A DNA stretch of 64,000 nucleotides from CAYFLR01 sp964343805. Its GTDB lineage: Bacteria; Bdellovibrionota_B; Oligoflexia; CAYFLR01. This document shows positions 35,401 through 42,643 of the stretch, piece after piece; position 1 is the stretch's first letter; each line of letters opens with the position of its first letter. The stretch spans positions 137,501-201,500 of the forward strand of contig CAYFLR010000005.1 of the NCBI GenBank assembly GCA_964343805.1, read 5' to 3'. Under the pieces are notes generated by a model that was not told where the DNA came from, ran no database searches, and was given only the letters and a program-made list of their open reading frames with translations. The position numbers and the translations under genes were made by a program.

Positions 35401-36266
35401 TTGATTTTGAGGGCAATGAAAGCATTACTGTGATGGCAAGAAATTCTAGGTCAACCAGTATTGAAATGGATGGGACAGAGCCTAAGAACATGATGATTCT
35501 CGTTGATGTGGGTGATTACCATAGAAAGATGGATTTAGAAGACCTGGAAGAGCATATTACTCTCGTTAATAAACTCTTTTCTGAATCTGAAGATAAGCCC
35601 TTTTTTAGAAATTATGTTCTTCCTCCCAAAGAAGAGCTTGATGTTTATAGGAAGCTCTACACTCGGATTCGTTTGTTTGTTCATGGATCAGCTATTTTAG
35701 ATTTTATGAAGTTATCAGAGACGGAGATTGAGAATTTAGCTCGCTATTATTATGATTACTACCGGGTGAGATCCGTCACTGAAGGGAAGCCTAACCAGGA
35801 TGATAATGATTATGAAGTTTACAATTCTTTTTCTGATTTAGTTTCCGGGTTAACCTACAGTCAGTCAAGGCTCAAAAAATATCAGAATAATCCTGAAAAG
35901 TTCCTCAAAAATGTAATGAATCTTATGAATGTCCTCACCGCTAAAAGAAGTCTTTTCTCTACCAAAATGTCTCATCATGAGAAGGGGACGAAGTTATTAC
36001 AAAAAGCCTTTGGTACCGATAAAGTTTTCTTGATGGGAGAAATTTTTGGAGTTTATCAAAGTTTTTCAACCTTGCAACAAAATGAAGCTCTCGTAAAGAG
36101 ACGCTTTGCAGGAAAAAGTTGGGGAAAATATGTGGCCATACCTCCCATTCGTAAATTCTTACGGGACCATAAACTCACACCTTCGACTATTTTTATCCAT
36201 GGAGGTCTTGGTTTGAAAGATGTGTTTGGAGAATTACCTGAACCTGAGAGCGTTGAGTTTTATTAA
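32469..36266 (+). CDS. Large lipoprotein with kinase-like active-site motifs, otherwise unknown
   Basis: A 1265-residue protein with a lipoprotein signal (lipobox VNVSC, Cys19). No family is recognised overall. Residues about 310-480 look like an atypical kinase fold: a Lys-rich strand (VDMKVKMGFETHTG), then AGYLGKLTGLN, then IDTKAGNH, where Asp437-x4-Asn442 matches the catalytic loop of PI3/4-kinase-like enzymes, and TDVGYS at 462-464 in the position of the DFG metal-binding Asp. The remaining ~800 residues are beta-rich with Trp/Tyr-rich strands. The next gene encodes an exported amidoligase-like protein, so the pair may modify an extracellular molecule. GAGG precedes the ATG. Confidence 0.65.
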   Translation: MQASFILTVSLVLLVNVSCLKRNKGELASAKYLSPVLSQTGTLHAPLGASHDQTAEKFINQHLKKNGIYDSQKISAFILKLEKEKVSLAEDLYETRLIEKIEMEVTSFKKAKKSAKKKKDEKKSVLLRAYTEFMIPKIKQLLELVKVGNKGAEADALVDQFLTIYTVYYLPNAPRNILHQDLDYLAIAKNIPGYVFKKNKTKLINANNLVVEAENLAEVQSCLGSSIGIGQFLYEEQLKQLAGCGMDLSKLNPTNSPLWKKVTPDRLPDIMADHLDWYPAEGDKIYYKKVKYTSAGSPKFEAYFKKDGKKVDMKVKMGFETHTGITAGYLGKLTGLNQDHAIHRPYIKIHFKKGNFNAFKAQWERKYRGKNKEWATYVSEHGKDGDEEWIVLRDVQLKVDPPDVLRLGPYHPEGWDLANRRETRGMVLWYGWLSLIDTKAGNHRAMLVKTDRGLEPLYSLTDVGYSMQLSVDLRHPWHLFRSINSWGVNTYHPSFLSWDRNKVHIWWAEAMLDKQRFSTTTYNDVKWMARQIAAISYENLKEAVNRGGFPDDVADLYVHKLSSRRNEIVKAFYLEDEFDLFEVPDLDSYSPSENVKNGKVVVTHFKDHSEYELSRQDILPYILNILSQSVSFDSLNSQLTAKIGKTIEAYGSYSKEVWEGIKGKTYSISGISPGIRIQVNRSVDSNNQFINYDEGSKAFLVKDSIIIEVNFGSGLFTDIIDSLPISISASAKVWRREFEMIQFADTWWNAYKKPYKLLNFLYNWKKAVAYSLDAGDVLKVSDDYGLSVGASVGIPQVDPWLKTSVSVNYSWKKASPVYFFRDSFGQLSVYRENFSSHSFGARLKVTEVDLILANLPILGIDFTYQKFKGRGILYTFKMPHYSLNQSALDYNQRQRDYEAFKQLMAGETDSLDVAIRKELDLDTRGWAKNWRSIVLLFWKRHSKEGYTKATVKLPDGKTRIFHRFYEGKKGLLGSDEMIDFEGNESITVMARNSRSTSIEMDGTEPKNMMILVDVGDYHRKMDLEDLEEHITLVNKLFSESEDKPFFRNYVLPPKEELDVYRKLYTRIRLFVHGSAILDFMKLSETEIENLARYYYDYYRVRSVTEGKPNQDDNDYEVYNSFSDLVSGLTYSQSRLKKYQNNPEKFLKNVMNLMNVLTAKRSLFSTKMSHHEKGTKLLQKAFGTDKVFLMGEIFGVYQSFSTLQQNEALVKRRFAGKSWGKYVAIPPIRKFLRDHKLTPSTIFIHGGLGLKDVFGELPEPESVEFY

Positions 36267-36288
36267 GATTGCGGCCCAAGGATTTCTA

Positions 36289-37452
36289 ATGAGATTTGTT
36301 TTATTAATTAGCTTACTGCTCTTTTCTCCACTGGCTTTTGCTGTTGATCCCCTATTCGGACCCGAACACACATTTACTAATAACGAGGTATTTAGTAGCT
36401 ATCCAAGCGATCAAAATTTGATCACCACCCAAACGGCAAGAAAGTATCTTGATCAAATGATAGAGGAGGTTAAAAATCGCCTGACTGCAGATTATAAAGA
36501 GGGGGGGTGGTCCATTACCTTTAAAGAAGAAATATGGAGTGGGACTCAAAGACGACCTATCTATACTGTGACTCTTCCAAATGGTTATTATCTGAAAATA
36601 TTCTCAGACCCCGGTGTAATTGAGAGTACTGCTATGCCGGTGACTCGCCGAAACTACGAGCAGAATCATGTTGAAAATGTACAGCGTTATTTATTTGATG
36701 CCGCTGCCAAAGTAGGTCTAATTCCTTGGGACTTTGCTGGTGCTGGTCATATTCATATGGGAGCCAAAGGAGCTTTTGGTAAAAATACATTTTTATATAG
36801 GCAATTTGATGTGGATTTTCGTAATCATCCTGGTTTAGCTATGGGAGCACTTAATCATGATCGTTATAATGCGATTGCTTTGGCCGAACTCCCTGAATCT
36901 AATCGAACCACCTATAGGAATGTGATTGCAGAGTTTGATGCCGGGCATATGATCAATGTAGGACCCAGCGATTTAGCACGCATGATTCAGAGCCGTGCTT
37001 ATAAAACTACAGATCATGACCCCATTTGGAACGAATCCAATAAATTTTGGAAATACCGACCTGGAAAATACCATGAATTACATTTAAGAAATATGTATAA
37101 GCCAAATGAAAAAGAGAGGACTATCGAGTTGAGAGCGGTTAGACCCCAACAGTCTGCCTATAGCTATCTTAAGTTACAAATATTACTGGAAAGGAGACTC
37201 AAATATCTAAGTAAAATAAAACATCCCATCCCTTATTTAAATAAAACACCGCCTTCGACTCCTCATGAGGTGATGCAAGAATTCTATGAGTATGTGACCT
37301 CAGCAGGATTGGATTTTGAACAATATAAAGAATTCCTGATGCCCGAGTGGCATCAGCAGGGTTTTGTAGAAAACTTTAAACCTAACCGTAAATTTAAACC
37401 AGCCCATAAACTGGTCAATACTCCTTGTCTCACATTGAAGGGGTTACTTTAG
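36289..37452 (+). CDS. Exported protein with glutamine-synthetase/amidoligase-like motifs
   Basis: A 387-residue protein with a clean Sec signal (RFVLLISLLLFSPLAFA-VDP). Motifs resemble the carboxylate-amine ligase fold: SDPGVIESTAMPVT (compare DPGVIEV-PP in such families), GAGHIHMGAKGAFG (like the G-H-H-G nucleotide/metal strand) and TIELRAVRPQQSA (E-x-R strand). These enzymes join amines to carboxylates using ATP, which would be odd outside the cytoplasm, so either the signal is misread, ATP is replaced, or the fold serves another role. ATG 36289 is chosen over the frame's first start (36220) because AAGGA precedes it and the signal then begins at residue 1. It follows the kinase-like lipoprotein by 22 bases, probably co-transcribed. 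Confidence 0.55.
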   Translation: MRFVLLISLLLFSPLAFAVDPLFGPEHTFTNNEVFSSYPSDQNLITTQTARKYLDQMIEEVKNRLTADYKEGGWSITFKEEIWSGTQRRPIYTVTLPNGYYLKIFSDPGVIESTAMPVTRRNYEQNHVENVQRYLFDAAAKVGLIPWDFAGAGHIHMGAKGAFGKNTFLYRQFDVDFRNHPGLAMGALNHDRYNAIALAELPESNRTTYRNVIAEFDAGHMINVGPSDLARMIQSRAYKTTDHDPIWNESNKFWKYRPGKYHELHLRNMYKPNEKERTIELRAVRPQQSAYSYLKLQILLERRLKYLSKIKHPIPYLNKTPPSTPHEVMQEFYEYVTSAGLDFEQYKEFLMPEWHQQGFVENFKPNRKFKPAHKLVNTPCLTLKGLL

Positions 37453-37457
37453 AGCAT

Positions 37458-37844
37458 TTATTTGAATTTTTCCAAAACAGCGGTTTTGAATTCCATTAGA
37501 TCAAAGGGCTTATGAAAGAATCTCTCAATTCCTAAAGAGGGGAATGCACTTTTCATATCTTTATCGAGGTCGGCTCCCGTTAAGAGAAATACACTTCGAT
37601 CATGAAAGAGCATTTTTTCACTATATTTTACCATGAATTGATAGCCATTTAGTTTTGGCATTTCAAAATCAACCACAATTAGGGAAGGATTGAGTTCAGC
37701 TATTTTAGCTAAAGCCTTTTCAGGATGATTAAAAGTATAAAGCTCAGCAGGAACATCTTTTAGTAATCTTTTTAAGGTATCTAAAAAAGCCTCATCATCA
37801 TCAATGAGAACCATTACCTGTTTGTCAATATCAGCTTTATTCAT
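37458..37844 (-). CDS. Single-domain response regulator (receiver only)
   Basis: A 128-residue protein consisting only of a receiver: VMVLIDDDEAFLDTL (acidic pocket), LIVVDFEMPKLNGYQF with the phospho-acceptor Asp, FLLTGAD (Thr switch) and RFFHKPFDL (Lys). No output domain is present, so it acts by phosphate-dependent protein binding or as a relay intermediate, like CheY or Spo0F. It is convergent with the amidoligase-like gene (5 bases between stops), and its own start is followed on the far side by the miniature transposon. No kinase is adjacent, so its partner is unknown. Confidence 0.92.
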   Translation of the reverse strand: MNKADIDKQVMVLIDDDEAFLDTLKRLLKDVPAELYTFNHPEKALAKIAELNPSLIVVDFEMPKLNGYQFMVKYSEKMLFHDRSVFLLTGADLDKDMKSAFPSLGIERFFHKPFDLMEFKTAVLEKFK

Positions 37845-37875
37845 GGCAGAATTTCCTAAGTTGTTAAGAGCATCA

Positions 37876-38065
37876 ATCCAGAAACCCTAATCCTCAGAAC
37901 TTTTGGAAAGGTTAGTGGCAATCATTACCCTCCAAAGTCTTTATAAAAATCCTCGTATCACCCCGGTGAAGGCAACGCGCCCCGCTGCGATTTTTATAAA
38001 GACTTTGAAGCGCAAGCATCACCACCACCCAGATCCAAAAGTTCTGAGGATTAGGGATCCAGAAA
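37876..38065. mobile_element. Miniature inverted-repeat transposable element (MITE) with 9-bp target duplication
   Basis: A 172-bp element (37885-38056) is bounded by perfect 23-bp terminal inverted repeats beginning CCCTAATCCTCAGAAC (37885-37907 and 38034-38056). It is flanked on both sides by the same 9 bases, ATCCAGAAA (37876-37884 and 38057-38065), exactly abutting the repeats. Inside, a second perfect 19-bp inverted repeat (37933-37951 and 37989-38007, CAAAGTCTTTATAAAAATC) makes the whole element able to fold into a long hairpin. There is no transposase gene. The intact ends and target duplication show transposition, probably fairly recent, mobilised in trans by an element with the same ends. 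Nine-base duplications are known for IS1 and the IS10/IS50 groups. Confidence 0.88.
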
Positions 38066-38282
38066 ATTATATCATATATTCAAGGATCTAGGATATCTTT
38101 GTTTTATTTTCAAGCCTTAAAGTCTCTAAAGTTTACCATGATTTCCTTTTTTAAATATTGGATTCACTAATAAATATTAATCAAATTATAAGTAATTTTA
38201 ATAAGTTGGAATATATTTGAAAATTGGTACAAATTTTGCTTTGTAAAGGAGGTGCCTGTATTTCAAGAGGAGAACTAAGAGT
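38066..38282. other. Promoter region of the toxin-like gene run
   Basis: These 217 AT-rich bases lie between the miniature transposon and the first gene of the long forward operon. They hold a sigma-54-like promoter (38224-38240) and a strong ribosome-binding site, and no reading frame that looks real. Together with the transposon, the gene-free stretch runs from 37845 to 38282. Confidence 0.55.
38224..38240 (+). promoter_or_regulatory. Candidate sigma-54 (-24/-12) promoter
   Basis: TTGGTACAAATTTTGCT matches the -24/-12 consensus (YTGGCACG-N4-TTGCW) at most positions and has exactly 10 bases between the invariant GG (38226-38227) and GC (38238-38239). The predicted transcription start would be about 30 bases before ATG 38283. 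Such promoters need an AAA+ activator, so expression of the operon would be tightly controlled. One C of the consensus is replaced by T, so it remains a candidate. Confidence 0.5.
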
Positions 38283-39350
38283 ATGAGTGGAAGAACTAAA
38301 GTATTTTCATGGGTGGTTATTCTGATTTTAATTCTATCAAACATAACATCATTAAATGCCCAATCCTGTGGATTAGGTAATTTTTCAGCCTGTGATGTTC
38401 TTTATCAAAAGGGGCAATATGAGCTTTTAATAAATTCATTTGATATGACTGAATTGGCAGCCAATACCAACGCTCGTTTAAGCCGCTATTATTATCTGAC
38501 CATAGGATACTTTGGCCTCTACAAACACGAGCGTTCGGCTGCTAAAAAATGTTTTTATTTGGATAAAGCAAGAGTCTTTCGCTTTAAATTCGCTAGAGAT
38601 GTGATTAAAAATTTTGGTGAAACTAGCGATTTTGGTTTAGATCGAGCGGCTACCAAAGTCCTCTTTGTGAGAAATATTGGAGGGCAGATGGATCACCAAA
38701 AAGGCTGTTTAGAAGCTCCTTACAGTGAAGTTAAAGTGGATTACATGATAATGGAAAAGGTAAAAAATGAGCTTTCCAAATATGCTACTTTTTTGGTTTC
38801 ACCCGAGTTAAATCCCCTGAAACAGTTAAGCGAAATAATCAAAAATACCCTGTCTATCACCTCTAATTGTATGAATAAAAATGGCTCATTTGATATAGAG
38901 CTAACCGGTTTAAGTTATGTACTTTCTGGTATTAAAAGTAAACTTGACTTATGGCAAAAAGAGGATTCCATAAATGGGAACCTTAACATTCCTCTACTTA
39001 AGAAGAGGAATGATCGCTTTTTAAACACATTAAATGAAATTGATGTTGAGAGTCTGAAGGTTGATTTAAATGCTAAAGAAATAAACAACAGTCAGGCCAC
39101 CGATCTTATCAAAACGTACTACTATGCGACCTTGTTTGCCGATCTTTTAAACCCTATGAGAAATCGTCATTATTTAGAATATAAAGAACGAGTGAGGCAA
39201 CTGGTCAGAGAGATTGATATGAATGGGAATGCCGGAGAGATGGATTTAATGTGGCAACAGATGAAAATGAATATTCGAGAAAGAGATAAGCCTTTTTATC
39301 CCATCGATGTTTGCACGAGTCCCGCTTTAAAAAAATGGTATTGCCGGTAG
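38283..39350 (+). CDS. Exported helical protein of unknown function, first gene of the Tc-like run
   Basis: A 355-residue protein with a Sec signal (VFSWVVILILILSNITSLNAQ). The mature part starts CGLGNFSACDVLYQKGQYELL, which resembles a tetratricopeptide-type helix pair, and is helical throughout, with a few cysteines that could form disulfides in the periplasm (CGLG, ACDV, KKCF, KGCL, SNCM, DVCTS, WYC). No family is recognised. GAGGAG lies about 9 bases before the ATG. It begins the ~19.6-kb co-directional run leading to the RHS toxin-like gene, 8 bases before the next gene, so it is likely a structural or chaperone component of the same export system. Confidence 0.65.
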   Translation: MSGRTKVFSWVVILILILSNITSLNAQSCGLGNFSACDVLYQKGQYELLINSFDMTELAANTNARLSRYYYLTIGYFGLYKHERSAAKKCFYLDKARVFRFKFARDVIKNFGETSDFGLDRAATKVLFVRNIGGQMDHQKGCLEAPYSEVKVDYMIMEKVKNELSKYATFLVSPELNPLKQLSEIIKNTLSITSNCMNKNGSFDIELTGLSYVLSGIKSKLDLWQKEDSINGNLNIPLLKKRNDRFLNTLNEIDVESLKVDLNAKEINNSQATDLIKTYYYATLFADLLNPMRNRHYLEYKERVRQLVREIDMNGNAGEMDLMWQQMKMNIRERDKPFYPIDVCTSPALKKWYCR

Positions 39351-39358
39351 GAGGATCT

Positions 39359-40624
39359 ATGAAATACTTTTTGCTAATTTTGCTATCAGTGATGGGAATG
39401 AATTCCCTGGCCATAAAGGCTCAAAGTTCCAATGGGGAAGGAGATGACCTATTTCTTGCTCGATTAGATCAAACTTTAAGTGCGATTGATGTGAATATTT
39501 ATGAAGTGGTGGAATCCAAATTAGAGACCTATGAAAATGGAAACCTGTTAGCAGTAGCAAAAGTCAGCAATCAAAACATGGCCCGTATTAATCAAAATAT
39601 TCTTAAATTAGGAATGTATGTAAATAAAATATCTAAGCAGATGCTTATGGACCCGGGAACTGAAGCCTCTCTATCGAGTGACTATTCATTAAACCATTCA
39701 ATTACAGCCGTTAACGAAAAGGGACTTAATTTATTAAGGCTGAAACAAAAGTTATTAGACAACCATGCCCATATTTTTCTCTCCTACCGCATTTTGTCTC
39801 TAACCAGTATTGATGTTAACCAAAAGTGTAATCTAAAAACACGTTCTTTAGCTCATCGTAGAATCATTGAACAGCTTCACCCTTTGGCATCCTCGAATGG
39901 ATATAGTTCTCCGGCCATCCAGCTGGCATTAGAAAAAATGGGAGAAGAGGACCCATTAAATGATCCCGGTAAGGATCCTTGTTTGCTAATAAGTGGTCCC
40001 ACCAGGCAAGAAATGGAGGATATTATTGATGACCGAGTTCAAAGTCGGACTCGAGTAAAACTGGTGGAGAGGGTTCAAGTTTTTAATGACATTGTGGCTC
40101 CTATTGCGGAAAAGTTAACTGAGATGTTGCAAGCTATAGAAGCCTTAGAGATTGCTTCTTTGTTTGGAGATGTAAAAGAGCTTCAAAAGAATTTAGCGAA
40201 TGCTCATGTCAACTATCTAATGATGAGAGATGACCTTTTGAAATTAGAAGAGAGACTCACCTTTGTAAAAGAAAAGGTAGACATTCTTAAAGCAGATCCC
40301 ACCAATTTAGATATTTTTAGAGATTTCAAAACATTACTTAAAGATGAAATTGGAGATGAAGTTAAGGGCTTTTTCTTTCTTTTTACCGAAGGAGGAGATT
40401 GCACAATGACAGATGTATACAATCAATATCTTTTTGAAACACCTTTGACTGAAAAAGAGGCTCTTCTTATTGACCTTCAAGGGAAACTGCAGAATTGTTT
40501 CAGTAAGAAGATTCTAAAGATGGAAGAGCTCCTGGCCCAGTTGGATGGACTATCTGCCGGCAATAAATCTAAGAGCTTTGGTAAACAACTGGGGCAGGCA
40601 ACTTTTTATATGAGGAAACAGTAA
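39359..40624 (+). CDS. Exported helical protein of unknown function
   Basis: A 421-residue protein with a Sec signal (KYFLLILLSVMGMNSLAIKAQ). The rest is mostly alpha-helical with coiled-coil-like stretches (about 225-320: DDRVQSRTRVKLVERV, IAEKLTEMLQAIEALEIA, MRDDLLKLEERLTFVKEKVDIL). The frame is open from 39311, but ATG 39359 has AGGAGGA just upstream and yields the signal peptide. Its stop overlaps the start of the giant coiled-coil gene (TAATG), a sign of coupled translation and probably of a shared complex. No family is recognised. Confidence 0.68.
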   Translation: MKYFLLILLSVMGMNSLAIKAQSSNGEGDDLFLARLDQTLSAIDVNIYEVVESKLETYENGNLLAVAKVSNQNMARINQNILKLGMYVNKISKQMLMDPGTEASLSSDYSLNHSITAVNEKGLNLLRLKQKLLDNHAHIFLSYRILSLTSIDVNQKCNLKTRSLAHRRIIEQLHPLASSNGYSSPAIQLALEKMGEEDPLNDPGKDPCLLISGPTRQEMEDIIDDRVQSRTRVKLVERVQVFNDIVAPIAEKLTEMLQAIEALEIASLFGDVKELQKNLANAHVNYLMMRDDLLKLEERLTFVKEKVDILKADPTNLDIFRDFKTLLKDEIGDEVKGFFFLFTEGGDCTMTDVYNQYLFETPLTEKEALLIDLQGKLQNCFSKKILKMEELLAQLDGLSAGNKSKSFGKQLGQATFYMRKQ

Positions 40625-42633
40625 TGCGTTCAACTCTATTTAAACTATTGATACTGGTTGGTATTTTTTGTCAGTCTCTCCTCTTACGGGCAGATGATAA
40701 TAACAATCATAGTGAAAATGACACTCCTTTGTCATGTACAACAAAGAGCGTTAGAAGGCAGATCCAAGAGCTAAAAATAGCGACTTTACGTTTTCAAATT
40801 GCCATTATGAAAGATCAGTTGCAGTCTTTTAGAAATAATCAATTGCAATGTGGAGCGAAAAAAGACAATTTTTGGCGGACCCTTAAAAGTTGTGATTCCC
40901 ACTGTCTCATGACCCTAGCTGAAAGCTACTATTCCTTTGCCCTCAACATAAAATATCTTCAATTTAAACTTAATCCGAGTGATGCTGACTTTAAGGCCTT
41001 TTTAAACTACTTACAAGATACTATCTTTTTAACTGAAGAAGCTATATTGCAGATTCCTAAACAGATCTATGCAGATAGCAGGGCGGATGAAGAGATGGAC
41101 CAAGAGGAAAAAGCTTCCAAATCAATCACTTTAGACTTTGGTAGATTTATTTCTGATTTGGCTAATGCAAAACTACTTAATATAAAAGCTTTGCTGTTAA
41201 AAGGCGATGAATACTATCTGAAAGTTGGAGATCCTAGTAAACAATTTCTACTTTATAATTTAAAGGAAGCTGCAGATATTACCCTTATCCCCAAGTCTAC
41301 TGATTCCTATCTATTGATGGCTCACCTGCATTATAAATTAGCGGGCGATTTAATATTTGAAACCCACACTGATTTGCCGGCTGATGAATCCTATTCCAAT
41401 TTGCGGGCCGAATTAAACAGTTTATTAAGAGATGTGCAGTTACGCAATGATTCATTGAGTCGAGGGAACCTCTTTTTAAACATTGATCCAACCGCAATGG
41501 GAGATGTGCCATTAAGACATTTAAGGCAAGCTTTGGAGAGTAATTTAAATAGTCTTAAACTTCTAGATGGACAAATTCTACAAATGCTCAAGTCTTCCGT
41601 AGCAGAAGAAAAAATGCGCCAAGATCGGAGATTTGCTGAGAAGAGATATGCCGATGAAAAGAATGTGGCTATCAACTCACAAGTCATTTCCAATATGAAT
41701 GCCAAGAAGGGACAGTATCATGGACAGATAGGAGATCTAAGTAACCAGGTAGCAAAAAAACAAAATCAAATTTCTCAATTGTCCAATGAGACCCAGAGTT
41801 TACAAAATGATATCTCCGTTGCTTCTAATGAAGTCGCTCAGACCCAAACTGAAATTCAGGGAATGCACAATGATATAGCTTCTGTAAATAATGAAATAGG
41901 ACAGATGCAAAATCAAGCCACATTGGCTCAAGACGAGATAAATGGATATCAAAATAATATTCAAGCTGCCCAAAATGAGATTGGAGTCATTAATCATCAA
42001 ATCCGTGAACTGCAAGAAAAAATTGGCCTTTATACCCTTGATAATCAGGCTCGGGAATTGGCTATGCGCAAATTAAACAATAATATCAGTAAAACCCAAA
42101 ATGAAATTGCCATTCTCAATCAGAGTCAAGGAAGAATTCGACTCAATATGGAAGTGCTTCATAATCAGAGTACTATTAAGAACAGTCAAATGGCTATTGT
42201 GCAAAATAGAATTGCAGCCATTGCCAATGAAAATTCTCTTATTCAAAATCATATAAATCAAATTCAGCAGAGTGCCAGTGAAATTCAAGTTATGCACGGC
42301 TTTGATCTTGAAATGTTGAAAATGGAGCAAGATCTCATTCGTCAGACTCTGCAAAATGATTTTGAAATTCAAGACCTACAAAGGTCCACAGATATGCAAT
42401 TTTTGGATATGGAAATTTCCAAAGCTTATGATGATCGAAGTGAAATCAGGGTTCGTTTAAGTCGAGATACCGCCCGTAATCAATTGGAAAACAGAGTGGC
42501 TCAACTGAGCACCCAGGCTGAGAATCTTGAAATACAAAAACAAGATATAGAGCTTCGTAGGGAGAATCTCCAGTCAAATATTTCCATTCTAAATGCCAGT
42601 ATTGCCAAAATAAAAAACGAAATTCAGATGGTA
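40624..42633 (+). CDS. TcA-like giant coiled-coil toxin subunit, N-terminal part (up to assembly gap)
   Basis: The N-terminal 670 residues of what I read as one ~1670-residue protein spanning 40624-45635. It has a Sec signal (TLFKLLILVGIFCQSLLLRA), a helical domain (about 30-330) with tetratricopeptide-like helix pairs, then about 330 residues of continuous Gln/Asn-rich coiled coil (NQVAKKQNQISQLSNETQSL and similar). The reading frame runs into 10 N at 42634. The apparent stop just after the gap is an artefact of the nominal gap size, since the frame two bases over is open and continues the coiled coil. The N-terminal domain does not resemble known TcA shell domains, so the Tc assignment rests on the C-terminal part and the neighbouring SpvB/RHS gene. 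Confidence 0.68.
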
Positions 42634-42643
42634 NNNNNNNNNN
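42634..42643. other. Assembly gap (10 N) inside the coiled-coil gene
   Basis: Ten N, a typical nominal scaffold gap. Left frame ends ...EIQMV; right frame resumes QKAAEMMHAGA. Joining them requires a true length equal to 2 modulo 3. The repetitive coiled-coil coding sequence on the left side explains an assembly break here. Confidence 0.95.

Noticed and set aside
37885..38056. The palindrome as an integron attC site
   Set aside because: The ends do not show the R/L box pattern (RYYYAAC/GTTRRRY), and the flanking 9-bp direct repeat with perfect terminal repeats fits transposition far better.
37903..38091. A 62-residue open frame with a HHHH run
   Set aside because: It lies almost entirely inside the inverted-repeat element, has no ribosome-binding site and is explained by the palindrome.
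41391..42372. Several reverse-strand open frames within the coiled-coil gene
   Set aside because: No start signals; produced by stop-free complement of Gln/Asn-rich repeats.
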